A stretch of DNA of 64,000 bases, taken from the NCBI GenBank assembly GCA_040830705.1, contig JBFOME010000026.1, positions 32,829 to 96,828 on the forward strand, given 5' to 3'. The position numbers and the translations under genes were made by a program. The DNA is from Ruegeria_C sp040830705 (GTDB taxonomy: Bacteria; Pseudomonadota; Alphaproteobacteria; Rhodobacterales; Rhodobacteraceae). Each line of letters starts with the position of its first letter. Position 1 is the stretch's first letter. The notes under the pieces are model-generated. The model was not told where the DNA came from and did no database searches. It was given only the letters and a program-made list of their open reading frames with translations. Below, piece by piece: positions 17,015 through 24,133 of this stretch.

Positions 17015-17575
17015 TCAGCTCTTTGCTTCGCGTCGACGCCGCCTTTCCTCCAAGACTTGCAGCCGTGGTTCCCAGTCATAGCGGGTGTCTTCGCGCGTCA
17101 GGGCCCAGTGCAAATCACCGGCATCGCGCCAGGGATCAAGGACGATCCCGTCCTGCAGCCCGTCACCTCGCCTGCTGATGATAGCGGTGGAGTGGTCGAC
17201 CACAAAAGCGTTGCGTGGCTCGGCGATGGCGCGGTGCATGGTCAGGGTCTGGAAATTCTCCTGCTTGAGCCGCGCTTCGATATCTTCGGCCCATTGGTAA
17301 CACAGCCCACGTTCCTTTATGCCGGAATTGACCTTGGCGTTATGAACAAGCGGCGGATCGGTGATGTCATATTCCTGTGCAAGCTGGGCGGAATATTCAT
17401 AGGCAATGCTGGCCGCTCGCTGCGCTTCCTGGGGGTCGACCTCGGGACCGAGTGAACGGATTTCCTGCGCCAGCAGGTCGACATCGGCGCGATCGACGGT
17501 GATCGGCTGATGTGTGCAGGCGCTGATCAGCGCAAGCATCATCGGGGCCAATGCGGTTTTGAACACTCGTATCAT
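17015..17575 (-). CDS. Hypothetical lipoprotein downstream of hisE
   Basis: A 186-residue protein with a lipoprotein signal (lipobox ISAC, lipidated Cys at about residue 20). The mature part is helical at first, then has GLCYQWAEDIEARL and a His/Trp-containing region ending WEPRLQVLEERRRRREAKS, a charged C-terminal tail. No family was recognised. ATG 17575 is chosen because the signal follows it; the frame remains open to 17641. It follows hisE on the same strand with a 66-base gap and may be cotranscribed with the histidine genes. Confidence 0.72.
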   Translation of the reverse strand: MIRVFKTALAPMMLALISACTHQPITVDRADVDLLAQEIRSLGPEVDPQEAQRAASIAYEYSAQLAQEYDITDPPLVHNAKVNSGIKERGLCYQWAEDIEARLKQENFQTLTMHRAIAEPRNAFVVDHSTAIISRRGDGLQDGIVLDPWRDAGDLHWALTREDTRYDWEPRLQVLEERRRRREAKS

Positions 17576-17641
17576 GACGCTATCCCATAAGAATCGGGGT
17601 GAAACTATCCGCTTCCTGCCGCTTTCGGCAGTGGGTTGCAA

Positions 17642-17956
17642 TCAATCGCTGGATCGTGTGGCTTTTTCGGCAAGACCGCTCATGTTCTGGCGCCGCGCCA
17701 ATTCGTCCAGCACCGATTGCAGCGACACATCCCGTGCCGCAAGCATGACCAGCAGGTGATAGAGCACATCCGCCGCCTCGGAGGTCAACCTGTCCCGGTC
17801 GCCCTTGACCGCTTCAATGATGGCCTCCACCGCTTCTTCGCCAAATTTCTCGGCGCATTTCTCCGGTCCATTGGCGAACAGCTTGGCGGTCCAGCTGCTG
17901 TCGGGATCTGCGGATTTGCGGGCAAGGATAACCCGTTCCAGATTTTCAAGGGTCAT
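17642..17956 (-). CDS. hisE: Phosphoribosyl-ATP pyrophosphatase
   Basis: A 104-residue single-domain HisE. The motif GEEAVEAIIEA with flanking acidic residues (EKFGEE, EAADVLYHLLVML) forms the metal-binding site that hydrolyses phosphoribosyl-ATP to phosphoribosyl-AMP, the second step of histidine synthesis. It is not fused to hisI, as usual in alphaproteobacteria. ATG 17956 overlaps the stop of the upstream unknown gene in ATGA, so translation is coupled to that gene. Confidence 0.95.
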   Translation of the reverse strand: MTLENLERVILARKSADPDSSWTAKLFANGPEKCAEKFGEEAVEAIIEAVKGDRDRLTSEAADVLYHLLVMLAARDVSLQSVLDELARRQNMSGLAEKATRSSD

Positions 17957-18375
17957 TCCGAGTGCAACTCCTGTAACCGGCTGTCTTTCATGATTATCGC
18001 ATCGACCATAGCCCAATACTCCGCAGCGAAAGGGGTGCTTAGTACGTCTTCGCGCCCGAGTGGTGTGAAGGATTTTATGCGGTTCCGGTCGTCTTGGCTC
18101 CAATCAAGTAACTCGCATCCTTCGGAGTGCCAAATCGTTCTGATGCCCCAACGACTATTGATCGGGGCGTTCTCCGACCAATCTCCGGTATATATTGTAA
18201 GGAGCGGAGGGTGTTCGAGCTGGTCTTCAGAGAACCTTGCCGTGTACCAGCCGAGATACCTCGTTCCGATCGACAAATCGCCCAGTGCTTCGGTTGTCGT
18301 TTTTCGACAGCAGTCGCAAAGGGTTCTCTGGGTTTCTCCTTCTTCGAGGGATATGCTCTGCCAATCCAAATTCAC
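17953..18375 (-). CDS. Unknown gene coupled between hisF and hisE
   Basis: A 140-residue protein, predicted soluble, with no signal peptide. It has a Cys pair motif CDCCRKTT near residue 20 that could bind zinc or form a disulfide, and many Trp/Tyr residues (RYLGWYTARF). It overlaps hisF by ATGA at its start and hisE by ATGA at its end, so it is translated within the histidine operon. No known his function (hisI is absent here) fits its size and motifs. Its base composition is somewhat less GC-rich than its neighbours, which may mark an insertion into the operon. Function is unknown. Confidence 0.75.
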   Translation of the reverse strand: MNLDWQSISLEEGETQRTLCDCCRKTTTEALGDLSIGTRYLGWYTARFSEDQLEHPPLLTIYTGDWSENAPINSRWGIRTIWHSEGCELLDWSQDDRNRIKSFTPLGREDVLSTPFAAEYWAMVDAIIMKDSRLQELHSE

Positions 18376-19130
18376 AACCTCATCGGAATGCCTGCGGCGG
18401 CCATATGTGCTTTGGCCTCATGGATTGTGTATTCGCCGAAATGGAAGATCGAAGCGGCCAGAACCGCGCTGGCGCCGCCTTTGGTGACACCCTCGACCAG
18501 ATGATCCAGAGTGCCAACGCCACCCGATGCAATGACCGGCACGTCCACTGCATCGCTGATTGCGCGCGTCAACGGCAGGTTGAAGCCTGCCTTTGTGCCG
18601 TCGCGATCCATCGAAGTCAGCAGGATTTCTCCTGCGCCTTTGGCCACAACTTTACGTGCGAATTCTACGGCGTCGATTCCGGTGGGCTTGCGGCCACCAT
18701 GGGTGAAAATCTCCCAACGGCCCGGCTCTACGGTCTTGGCGTCGATGGCGCAGACGATGCATTGGCTGCCGAACTGGTCGGCGGCCTCGGCGATCACATC
18801 CGGATTGGCCACAGCAGCAGAGTTGAAACTGACCTTGTCAGCCCCCGCGAGCAGCAGCGCGCGCACATCTTCGCGGGTGCGTACCCCGCCGCCTACGGTC
18901 AGCGGAACGAAGCACTGTTCCGCGGTGCGCTGCACAACATCGAACATTGTGCCGCGATTTTCGTGGGTGGCGTGGATATCTAGGAAACAGATCTCATCCG
19001 CGCCCGCCGCGTCATAAGCCTTGGCCGATTCCACCGGGTCGCCCGCATCGCGCAGGCCAACGAAATTGACGCCCTTGACCACCCGGCCATCGGCGACGTC
19101 AAGACAGGGAATAATGCGTGTTTTCAGCAT
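18372..19130 (-). CDS. hisF: Imidazole glycerol phosphate synthase subunit HisF
   Basis: The 252-residue TIM-barrel cyclase starts MLKTRIIPCLDVADGRVVKG with catalytic Asp11 and has CAIDAKTV with the second catalytic Asp near residue 130, plus the phosphate-binding VGGGVRT and IASGGVG segments. With HisH it makes imidazole glycerol phosphate and AICAR from PRFAR and glutamine-derived ammonia. It is the first gene of the hisF-unknown-hisE set on the minus strand and diverges from a DUF302 gene. Confidence 0.97.
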   Translation of the reverse strand: MLKTRIIPCLDVADGRVVKGVNFVGLRDAGDPVESAKAYDAAGADEICFLDIHATHENRGTMFDVVQRTAEQCFVPLTVGGGVRTREDVRALLLAGADKVSFNSAAVANPDVIAEAADQFGSQCIVCAIDAKTVEPGRWEIFTHGGRKPTGIDAVEFARKVVAKGAGEILLTSMDRDGTKAGFNLPLTRAISDAVDVPVIASGGVGTLDHLVEGVTKGGASAVLAASIFHFGEYTIHEAKAHMAAAGIPMRL

Positions 19131-19247
19131 GAGCGATCCTTTGTTGCCGCACTCCTAGCGGCAAAGCTTCGCCGATGCCAGACTTGTGATTGTAATACCG
19201 GTCTAAGCTGTGGAAATTGAACGGGAAGTCATAGAGGGAAAGACATC

Positions 19248-19694
19248 ATGCGTGGTCTGTTTTTGGCAGCATTACTCACATTGGGAAGCACGGTAGCGGC
19301 AATGGCTGACGACATCATCAAGGTAAAGACCGACAAATCAGTGGTCGAGGCGCTGGATGCGCTCGAAGCGGCGATCGGCAACGCGGGCGCAACCGTTTTT
19401 GCGCGGATCGACCACGCAGCAGGCGCCGAGAAGATCGGCGACAGCATCCCGGCCAATCAGGTTCTGATTTTCGGCAATCCCAAGATTGGCACACCGGCGA
19501 TGAAGATCGATCCGCTCGCCGGGCTGTTTCTGCCGCTCAAGGTGCAGGCCTATGAGGATGCGCAGGGTCAGGTTTGGCTGACCTATGAAGACCCCAAGGA
19601 AACCTTCGACGAGCTTGACGACGTCGAAAACTCTCCGGCTGTTGAAGTCATGCAGGGCGCGCTGAAAAAACTAACGACGGCTGCGGCGCAATAA
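19248..19694 (+). CDS. DUF302-domain exported protein
   Basis: A 148-residue protein with a signal peptide cleaved near AMA-DD (residue 20). The mature sequence has the DUF302 pattern: repeated short strands with VFARIDHAAGA, QVLIFGNPKIGTPAMK and DPLAGLFLPLKVQAYED. DUF302 proteins are small periplasmic or cytosolic folds of unknown role, sometimes near stress or metal genes. The gene starts after AGAGGGAAAG and is followed by a terminator, so it is probably monocistronic. Confidence 0.85.
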   Translation: MRGLFLAALLTLGSTVAAMADDIIKVKTDKSVVEALDALEAAIGNAGATVFARIDHAAGAEKIGDSIPANQVLIFGNPKIGTPAMKIDPLAGLFLPLKVQAYEDAQGQVWLTYEDPKETFDELDDVENSPAVEVMQGALKKLTTAAAQ

Positions 19695-19724
19695 GCGCTG
19701 GACCTCACACCAATGAACGAAAAG

Positions 19725-19753
19725 GGGCGGGCATTTGGGTGTCCCGCCCGTTT
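19725..19753 (+). terminator. Intrinsic terminator after the DUF302 gene
   Basis: A 7-bp stem GGGCGGG (19725-19731) and CCCGCCC (19743-19749) with an 11-base loop is followed by GTTTGTGTTT. It separates the DUF302 gene from the next plus-strand gene. Confidence 0.7.
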
Positions 19754-19791
19754 GTGTTTATCATGTCGCAGCACTTTTTGGGAGTTGCCAC

Positions 19792-20175
19792 ATGCTTTTG
19801 CGCCGCCACGCTTTGTTCGCAACGCTAGCTTTTTGCGTCGCCACGCCGTCAGGCGCGGACGGGGTCATGGATGCAGAGGAGTTACTGGCCACAATCCCAG
19901 GGGCGGTTCTGTCGGGAATATCGAACGAGGATGGCGCGACACGTTGGGTTCAGACATATGATCGCGATGGCGGTGCGGCCGGGATCTTCGGCCAGCGAAC
20001 CTACAGGTCCAACTGGACCGTCCGCCGCGATCTTTGGTGCGAGGATTGGGGCACCGGTTCAGGCTGCTGGCGTCTGGAACGCATTGATGAAGACACCATC
20101 CAGCCCTATCACGGGGATCGAAAACTGGAGAATGTCTGGAAAATCGTCCGCCACGCGGACAGTGCGAACGGCTAG
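19792..20175 (+). CDS. Hypothetical secreted protein
   Basis: A 127-residue protein with a signal peptide ending near PSGADG (about residue 23). The mature part is rich in Trp and Arg (TYRSNWTVRRDLWCEDWGTGSGCW) and has two cysteines eight residues apart that may form a disulfide. No family was recognised with confidence. ATG 19792 is preferred to an upstream frame opening at 19735 because of the signal peptide. Its TAG stop shares the tetranucleotide CTAG with the TAG stop of hisA on the other strand. Confidence 0.65.
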   Translation: MLLRRHALFATLAFCVATPSGADGVMDAEELLATIPGAVLSGISNEDGATRWVQTYDRDGGAAGIFGQRTYRSNWTVRRDLWCEDWGTGSGCWRLERIDEDTIQPYHGDRKLENVWKIVRHADSANG

Positions 20176-20891
20176 GCCAGCGCGGTGAGCGCCTCTTTCA
20201 GGTCAATGGCCCCATCATAAAGCGCGCGGCCGGAAATCGCACCATTCAGATCTGCGCCACAATCGCGTAAGGCGATCAGGTCGGCGATGGAGGACACACC
20301 ACCCGAAGCAATCACCGGGATCGAGATCGCGCGGGCCAGCGCAGCGGTGGCCTCGATGTTCGGACCCTGCATCGCGCCGTCGCGGTTGATATCGGTGTAG
20401 ATAATGGCCGCAACGCCTGCATCCTCGAATTGCCGTGCCAGATCGGTGACCTCGACACCAGTTTCCTCCGCCCAGCCCTTGGTGGCGACCATGCCGTTGC
20501 GGGCGTCGATGCCAACGGCCACCTTGCCGGGAAAGAAGCGCGCGGCGTCGCGCACCAGATCGGGGTTTTCGACCGCGACCGTGCCCAGAATGACGCGTGC
20601 CAGACCCTTGTCCAACCAGCGCTCGATCGTGGCCATGTCGCGGATGCCGCCGCCTAGCTGGGCTGGGACATCGCAATCTCTCAGGATCGCCTCGACCGGA
20701 GCGGCATTAACGGGCTCACCGGCAAAGGCCCCGTTCAGGTCAACCAGATGCAGCCACTGGCAGCCTGCCTCGACAAAGGCACGAGCCTGAGCGGCAGGGT
20801 CGTCATTGAAGACCGTCGCCGCCTCCATCTCGCCGCGCAGAAGGCGCACGGCCTGACCGTCCTTGAGATCGATGGCAGGGTAGAGGATCAT
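20172..20891 (-). CDS. hisA: Phosphoribosylformimino-AICAR phosphate isomerase
   Basis: The 239-residue half-barrel-repeat enzyme starts MILYPAIDLKDGQAVRLLRGE with catalytic Asp8, and has VGIDARNG with the second catalytic Asp, plus QLGGGIRD and IASGGVSS phosphate-binding loops. It carries out the fourth step of histidine synthesis (Amadori rearrangement of ProFAR to PRFAR). ATG 20891 is the normal start; a longer frame continues to 21041 but overlaps the plus-strand DUF2147 gene. It lies between plus-strand genes and so is separated from hisH by a 405-base divergent gene. Confidence 0.97.
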   Translation of the reverse strand: MILYPAIDLKDGQAVRLLRGEMEAATVFNDDPAAQARAFVEAGCQWLHLVDLNGAFAGEPVNAAPVEAILRDCDVPAQLGGGIRDMATIERWLDKGLARVILGTVAVENPDLVRDAARFFPGKVAVGIDARNGMVATKGWAEETGVEVTDLARQFEDAGVAAIIYTDINRDGAMQGPNIEATAALARAISIPVIASGGVSSIADLIALRDCGADLNGAISGRALYDGAIDLKEALTALA

Positions 20892-21024
20892 GGGATAAGC
20901 GGCCTTTTGCTGATTTTCGCCGGGATATGACACAGGACGGGCAGGGGATGCAACGCGACCCAAAGTCAGTCTTGCCCAAAGTGGAATCCCGCGCCAATCT
21001 GCACGCAAAGAGGGAGTAGTTCTG

Positions 21025-21429
21025 ATGAACAAACATGTCATTCTGAGCGTCGTTGGCGCGGTTCTGATGGGTACGATGGCCCATGCCGAAGACCCGGTTG
21101 ACGGCTTGTGGAAAACGCAACCGGGCGATACCGGCGGTTATTTGCATGTATCGATTGCGCCATGCGGCAGCGCGGTATGCGGTACGATCGACAGTGCGTT
21201 CAGCGCCAATGGCGATCAGAACGTGAACTATGAGCATCTGGGCAAGCAGATGATCTGGGACATGGTATCCGATGGCGGTGGCAAATATGGCGGCGGCAAG
21301 ATCTGGGACCCGGAATCGGGCAAGACCTATCAGTCGAAAATGACGCTGAGCGGAAATACGCTAGAGGTCAAAGGCTGCGTGGCAGGCGGGCTTGTCTGCC
21401 GGGGTCAGGACTGGACCCGCATCCGCTAA
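21025..21429 (+). CDS. DUF2147-family exported protein
   Basis: A 134-residue protein with a signal peptide ending AHA (residue 21). The mature part begins DPVDGLWKTQ and has the DUF2147 beta-barrel pattern, including GGYLHVSIAPCGSAVCGTI (Cys pair) and GGGKIWDPESGKTYQSKMTL. DUF2147 members are small periplasmic lipocalin-like proteins of unknown ligand. It lies between hisA and hisH on the opposite strand, with its stop 15 bases from the hisH stop. Confidence 0.85.
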   Translation: MNKHVILSVVGAVLMGTMAHAEDPVDGLWKTQPGDTGGYLHVSIAPCGSAVCGTIDSAFSANGDQNVNYEHLGKQMIWDMVSDGGGKYGGGKIWDPESGKTYQSKMTLSGNTLEVKGCVAGGLVCRGQDWTRIR

Positions 21430-21443
21430 GCGGCTGGCGCCCC

Positions 21444-22082
21444 TCAGGGGTGCCAATTCAGGAAGTTTCCGATCAGGCGCAGACCGGTGGACTGGCTCTT
21501 TTCCGGGTGGAACTGCATGCCAATCATCGTGTCGCGCCCGATCACGGCGGTGACATCACCACCATAGTCGACATGAGCCAGCCGGTCCGACGGACTGGTG
21601 ACGCGGAACTGGTAGGAATGCACGAAATAGGTGTGATCCCCGGTCTCAATTCCGTCAAAGATCGGGTGTGGATTGTCGATCACCAGATCATTCCAGCCCA
21701 TATGCGGCACTTTCAGCGACTTGTTTTCCGGTTCGATCTTCACCACATCGCCCGACACCCAGCCGAGACCAGCGGTTTCCTCGTATTCGTGGCCTGTGGT
21801 TGCCATCAACTGCATACCAACGCAGATGCCCAGGAAAGGACGACCGCGTTGTTCGACCGCTTCGACCATCGCATCATGGATGCCCTTATGCCCGCGCAAC
21901 TCTGCCGCGCAGGAGGGAAAGGCCCCGTCGCCCGGCAACACCAGCCGGTCGGCACGGGCCACGATATCGGCGTCCGAGGTCACCATAACCTCGCCCGCAT
22001 CCAGCTCCTTCGCCATACGCTGAAAGGCCTTTTCGGCGGAATGCAGGTTGCCCGACTCATAGTCAATAATCGCAGTTAGCAT
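21444..22082 (-). CDS. hisH: Imidazole glycerol phosphate synthase glutaminase subunit HisH
   Basis: A 212-residue class I glutamine amidotransferase. The nucleophile Cys87 lies in GICVGMQL and the His/Glu pair in QFHPEKS; the N-terminus IIDYESGNLHS is typical for HisH. It hydrolyses glutamine and channels ammonia to HisF. The gene follows hisB on the same strand with an 84-base gap. Confidence 0.97.
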   Translation of the reverse strand: MLTAIIDYESGNLHSAEKAFQRMAKELDAGEVMVTSDADIVARADRLVLPGDGAFPSCAAELRGHKGIHDAMVEAVEQRGRPFLGICVGMQLMATTGHEYEETAGLGWVSGDVVKIEPENKSLKVPHMGWNDLVIDNPHPIFDGIETGDHTYFVHSYQFRVTSPSDRLAHVDYGGDVTAVIGRDTMIGMQFHPEKSQSTGLRLIGNFLNWHP

Positions 22083-22166
22083 GGGTCGCCCTGTTCTTCT
22101 TCTTGTTCCAAATACGGCGGGGTGAATTGGCCGCAGGCCAAGAGGGGCAGCGCCCCTGACGACGGC

Positions 22167-22754
22167 CTAGAGCGTGCCCTTGGTCGACGGCACCGCGTCC
22201 GCCTTGCGGGGATCGGTCTCAACCGCCAGACGCAAGGCGCGCGCCACGGCTTTGAAGGCCGCCTCGGCGATGTGGTGGCTGTTGAAGCCATGGAGCTGGT
22301 CCACGTGCAGCGTGATACCGCCATGGGTGCTGAGGGCTTGAAAGAACTCGCGCACCAGCTCGGTGTCGAAGGTGCCGATCTTGGGGTTGGGCAGGTCGAC
22401 ATTCCAGATCAGAAAGGGGCGCGCTGACAGGTCCAGCGCGCAGCGCAGCTGGGCATCGTCCATCGGCAGATGGCACTCGCCATAGCGGCGGATACCCTTC
22501 TTGTCGCCCAAGGCCTCGGTCAGGGCCTGACCCAGTGCAATGCCGGTATCCTCGACCGTGTGGTGATCGTCGATGTGATAATCGCCCTTGGCCCGGATGG
22601 TCATGTCGATCAGCGAATGGCGCGACAGTTGATCCAGCATGTGGTCAAAGAAGCCGACACCGGTTTGAATGTCATAGCGACCGGTCCCGTCGAGGTCGAT
22701 CTCGACGGAAATCTCGGTTTCCGCGGTTTTGCGGCTGATCGTGGCGCGGCGCAT
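22167..22754 (-). CDS. hisB: Imidazoleglycerol-phosphate dehydratase
   Basis: The 195-residue single-domain dehydratase has the repeated metal-binding motifs FFDHMLDQLSRH and DDHHTVEDTG in the first half and HVDQLHGFNSHHIAEAAFK in the second. It removes water from imidazole glycerol phosphate, the sixth step of histidine synthesis. There is no fused histidinol-phosphatase domain. The gene heads the minus-strand hisB-hisH pair and diverges from the RAM-domain gene, with about 170 bases of promoter space. Confidence 0.97.
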   Translation of the reverse strand: MRRATISRKTAETEISVEIDLDGTGRYDIQTGVGFFDHMLDQLSRHSLIDMTIRAKGDYHIDDHHTVEDTGIALGQALTEALGDKKGIRRYGECHLPMDDAQLRCALDLSARPFLIWNVDLPNPKIGTFDTELVREFFQALSTHGGITLHVDQLHGFNSHHIAEAAFKAVARALRLAVETDPRKADAVPSTKGTL

Positions 22755-22925
22755 GGCGAAATCCTTCTGTTTCGGATGTGCTTATAGTTCCGCAATCGCA
22801 AGGATTACCAGTGGCGTAGTGATGCTGATGGCGAAGTGTTGCGCCGAAACAGGGGCCAAATCAGGGGATTGCGCGGCGGCACCACCCGTGACAGCCTGCA
22901 CGCGGATCAATCGGAAGGCCCCGGC

Positions 22926-23165
22926 ATGTCAACTTGTGTGTTCATCCAGATACGCTGCAAACCCGGCACCACCTACAGGGTGGCCGAAGAGATCGCCTTG
23001 CGCGAAATCCATTCCGAGCTGTTTTCCACCAGCGGTGAATATGACCTCTTGATGAAGCTCTACATCCCGCAGGGCGAGGATGTGGGCAAGTTCATCAATG
23101 AACGCTTGCTCGACATTGACGGGATTGAGCGCTCGCTGACCACCATCACTTTCAACGCGTTCTAG
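22926..23165 (+). CDS. Stand-alone Lrp/AsnC ligand-binding (RAM) domain protein
   Basis: A 79-residue protein matching only the C-terminal effector domain of Lrp/AsnC regulators: IRCKPGTTYRVAEEIALRE, SGEYDLLMKLYIP and IDGIERSLTTITF. There is no helix-turn-helix. Such SMALL RAM proteins may bind amino acids, or join a full Lrp protein as a dominant partner. ATG 22926 is the only start compatible with the domain. Its TAG stop shares CTAG with the stop of the GNAT gene on the other strand. Confidence 0.83.
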   Translation: MSTCVFIQIRCKPGTTYRVAEEIALREIHSELFSTSGEYDLLMKLYIPQGEDVGKFINERLLDIDGIERSLTTITFNAF

Positions 23166-24028
23166 CCCAACTCAAAGCTGGTGACGCCGTAGATGCGGTT
23201 CAGATCAATGTCGGGTGCATGGTCTGAATACATGCGCGCGGTTTCAAACACCTGGGAAAACCCCAGCTGCGCCGCCAGCTTCAACGCCTCTGCGTTCGGC
23301 TCCGGCATGTCCAGATAGACAGTTTCACCGTGCTGGTCTGGGGGCACCTCGGCAAGCAACGCGGCCAGTAGTGCGCGCGCGATTTCGGGATCGTCGGCGA
23401 AGAGCGGCCCGATCTTGAACCCGCCATGACAAGGGCGCAGCGTGGCATAACCCACGATGCGGCCCTGATCCTGCGCCACGCGCGATATATGGCCCGGCGC
23501 GCCAAGCCATTGGGTCAGAAACCTGTCGCGCGCGGCCGGGAACAGGGCGCGGTCATAAACCTTCAGCTCATCCGAGAGCCCGCGCAGCGGCGCGACCCCG
23601 TTGGTGGAGGGTGCCTTCAGCGCTGCAATCGCCTGCGCCACCGTGCCGCCGAACCGAATGTTGCGATAGATCAGCTTGAACCCGTTGCGCTTGTAGTTTT
23701 CCTGTTGCTCAACAACCCCATCGATCCCCTTGTTGCGCGCACCGCAATAATCCAGGGCCGCTTTGCCCAGACCAAAGCCATAACCTGCGCCGCGATAATC
23801 GGGGTCGGCGATGTAGAAACCCATGAAGGAAAATGCGTCGTCGTAGTTTACGGCCGAAATGGAGGCGATCATCTTTCCGTCCAGAAAACCGGCCAGAAAA
23901 CCCTCGGGGTCGGTTGCGCTGAAACAGGCGGCGTCCTGAAAACCCGGTCCCCAGCCCTCACGTGCGGCCCAGTCCACGGCGGTCTGGATCTCCTCGGGGG
24001 TCATGGAGCGGATGATATAGTCTGACAC
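23162..24028 (-). CDS. GNAT-family N-acetyltransferase
   Basis: A 288-residue protein whose first half is a GNAT domain: IRSMTPEEIQTAVDWAAREGW, the acetyl-CoA region YIADPDYRGAGYGFGLG (R/Q-x-x-G-x-G/A type) and ALDYCGARNKGIDGVV with NYKRNGFK. The second half is the extra domain (VGYATLRPCHGGFKIGPLFAD) found in YitH-like acetyltransferases. The acceptor is unknown. It converges with the RAM-domain gene. Confidence 0.86.
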   Translation of the reverse strand: MSDYIIRSMTPEEIQTAVDWAAREGWGPGFQDAACFSATDPEGFLAGFLDGKMIASISAVNYDDAFSFMGFYIADPDYRGAGYGFGLGKAALDYCGARNKGIDGVVEQQENYKRNGFKLIYRNIRFGGTVAQAIAALKAPSTNGVAPLRGLSDELKVYDRALFPAARDRFLTQWLGAPGHISRVAQDQGRIVGYATLRPCHGGFKIGPLFADDPEIARALLAALLAEVPPDQHGETVYLDMPEPNAEALKLAAQLGFSQVFETARMYSDHAPDIDLNRIYGVTSFELG

Positions 24029-24133
24029 GGGCGCCTCGCTTGTCTGGTTCGCGTGGCATCAAGATGGGGTAAGTGCGGGGCGCGCGCCAGAGGGGCGATG
24101 GTTTGTGAACGCGTTTTAATTGGCGCGGTAAAA

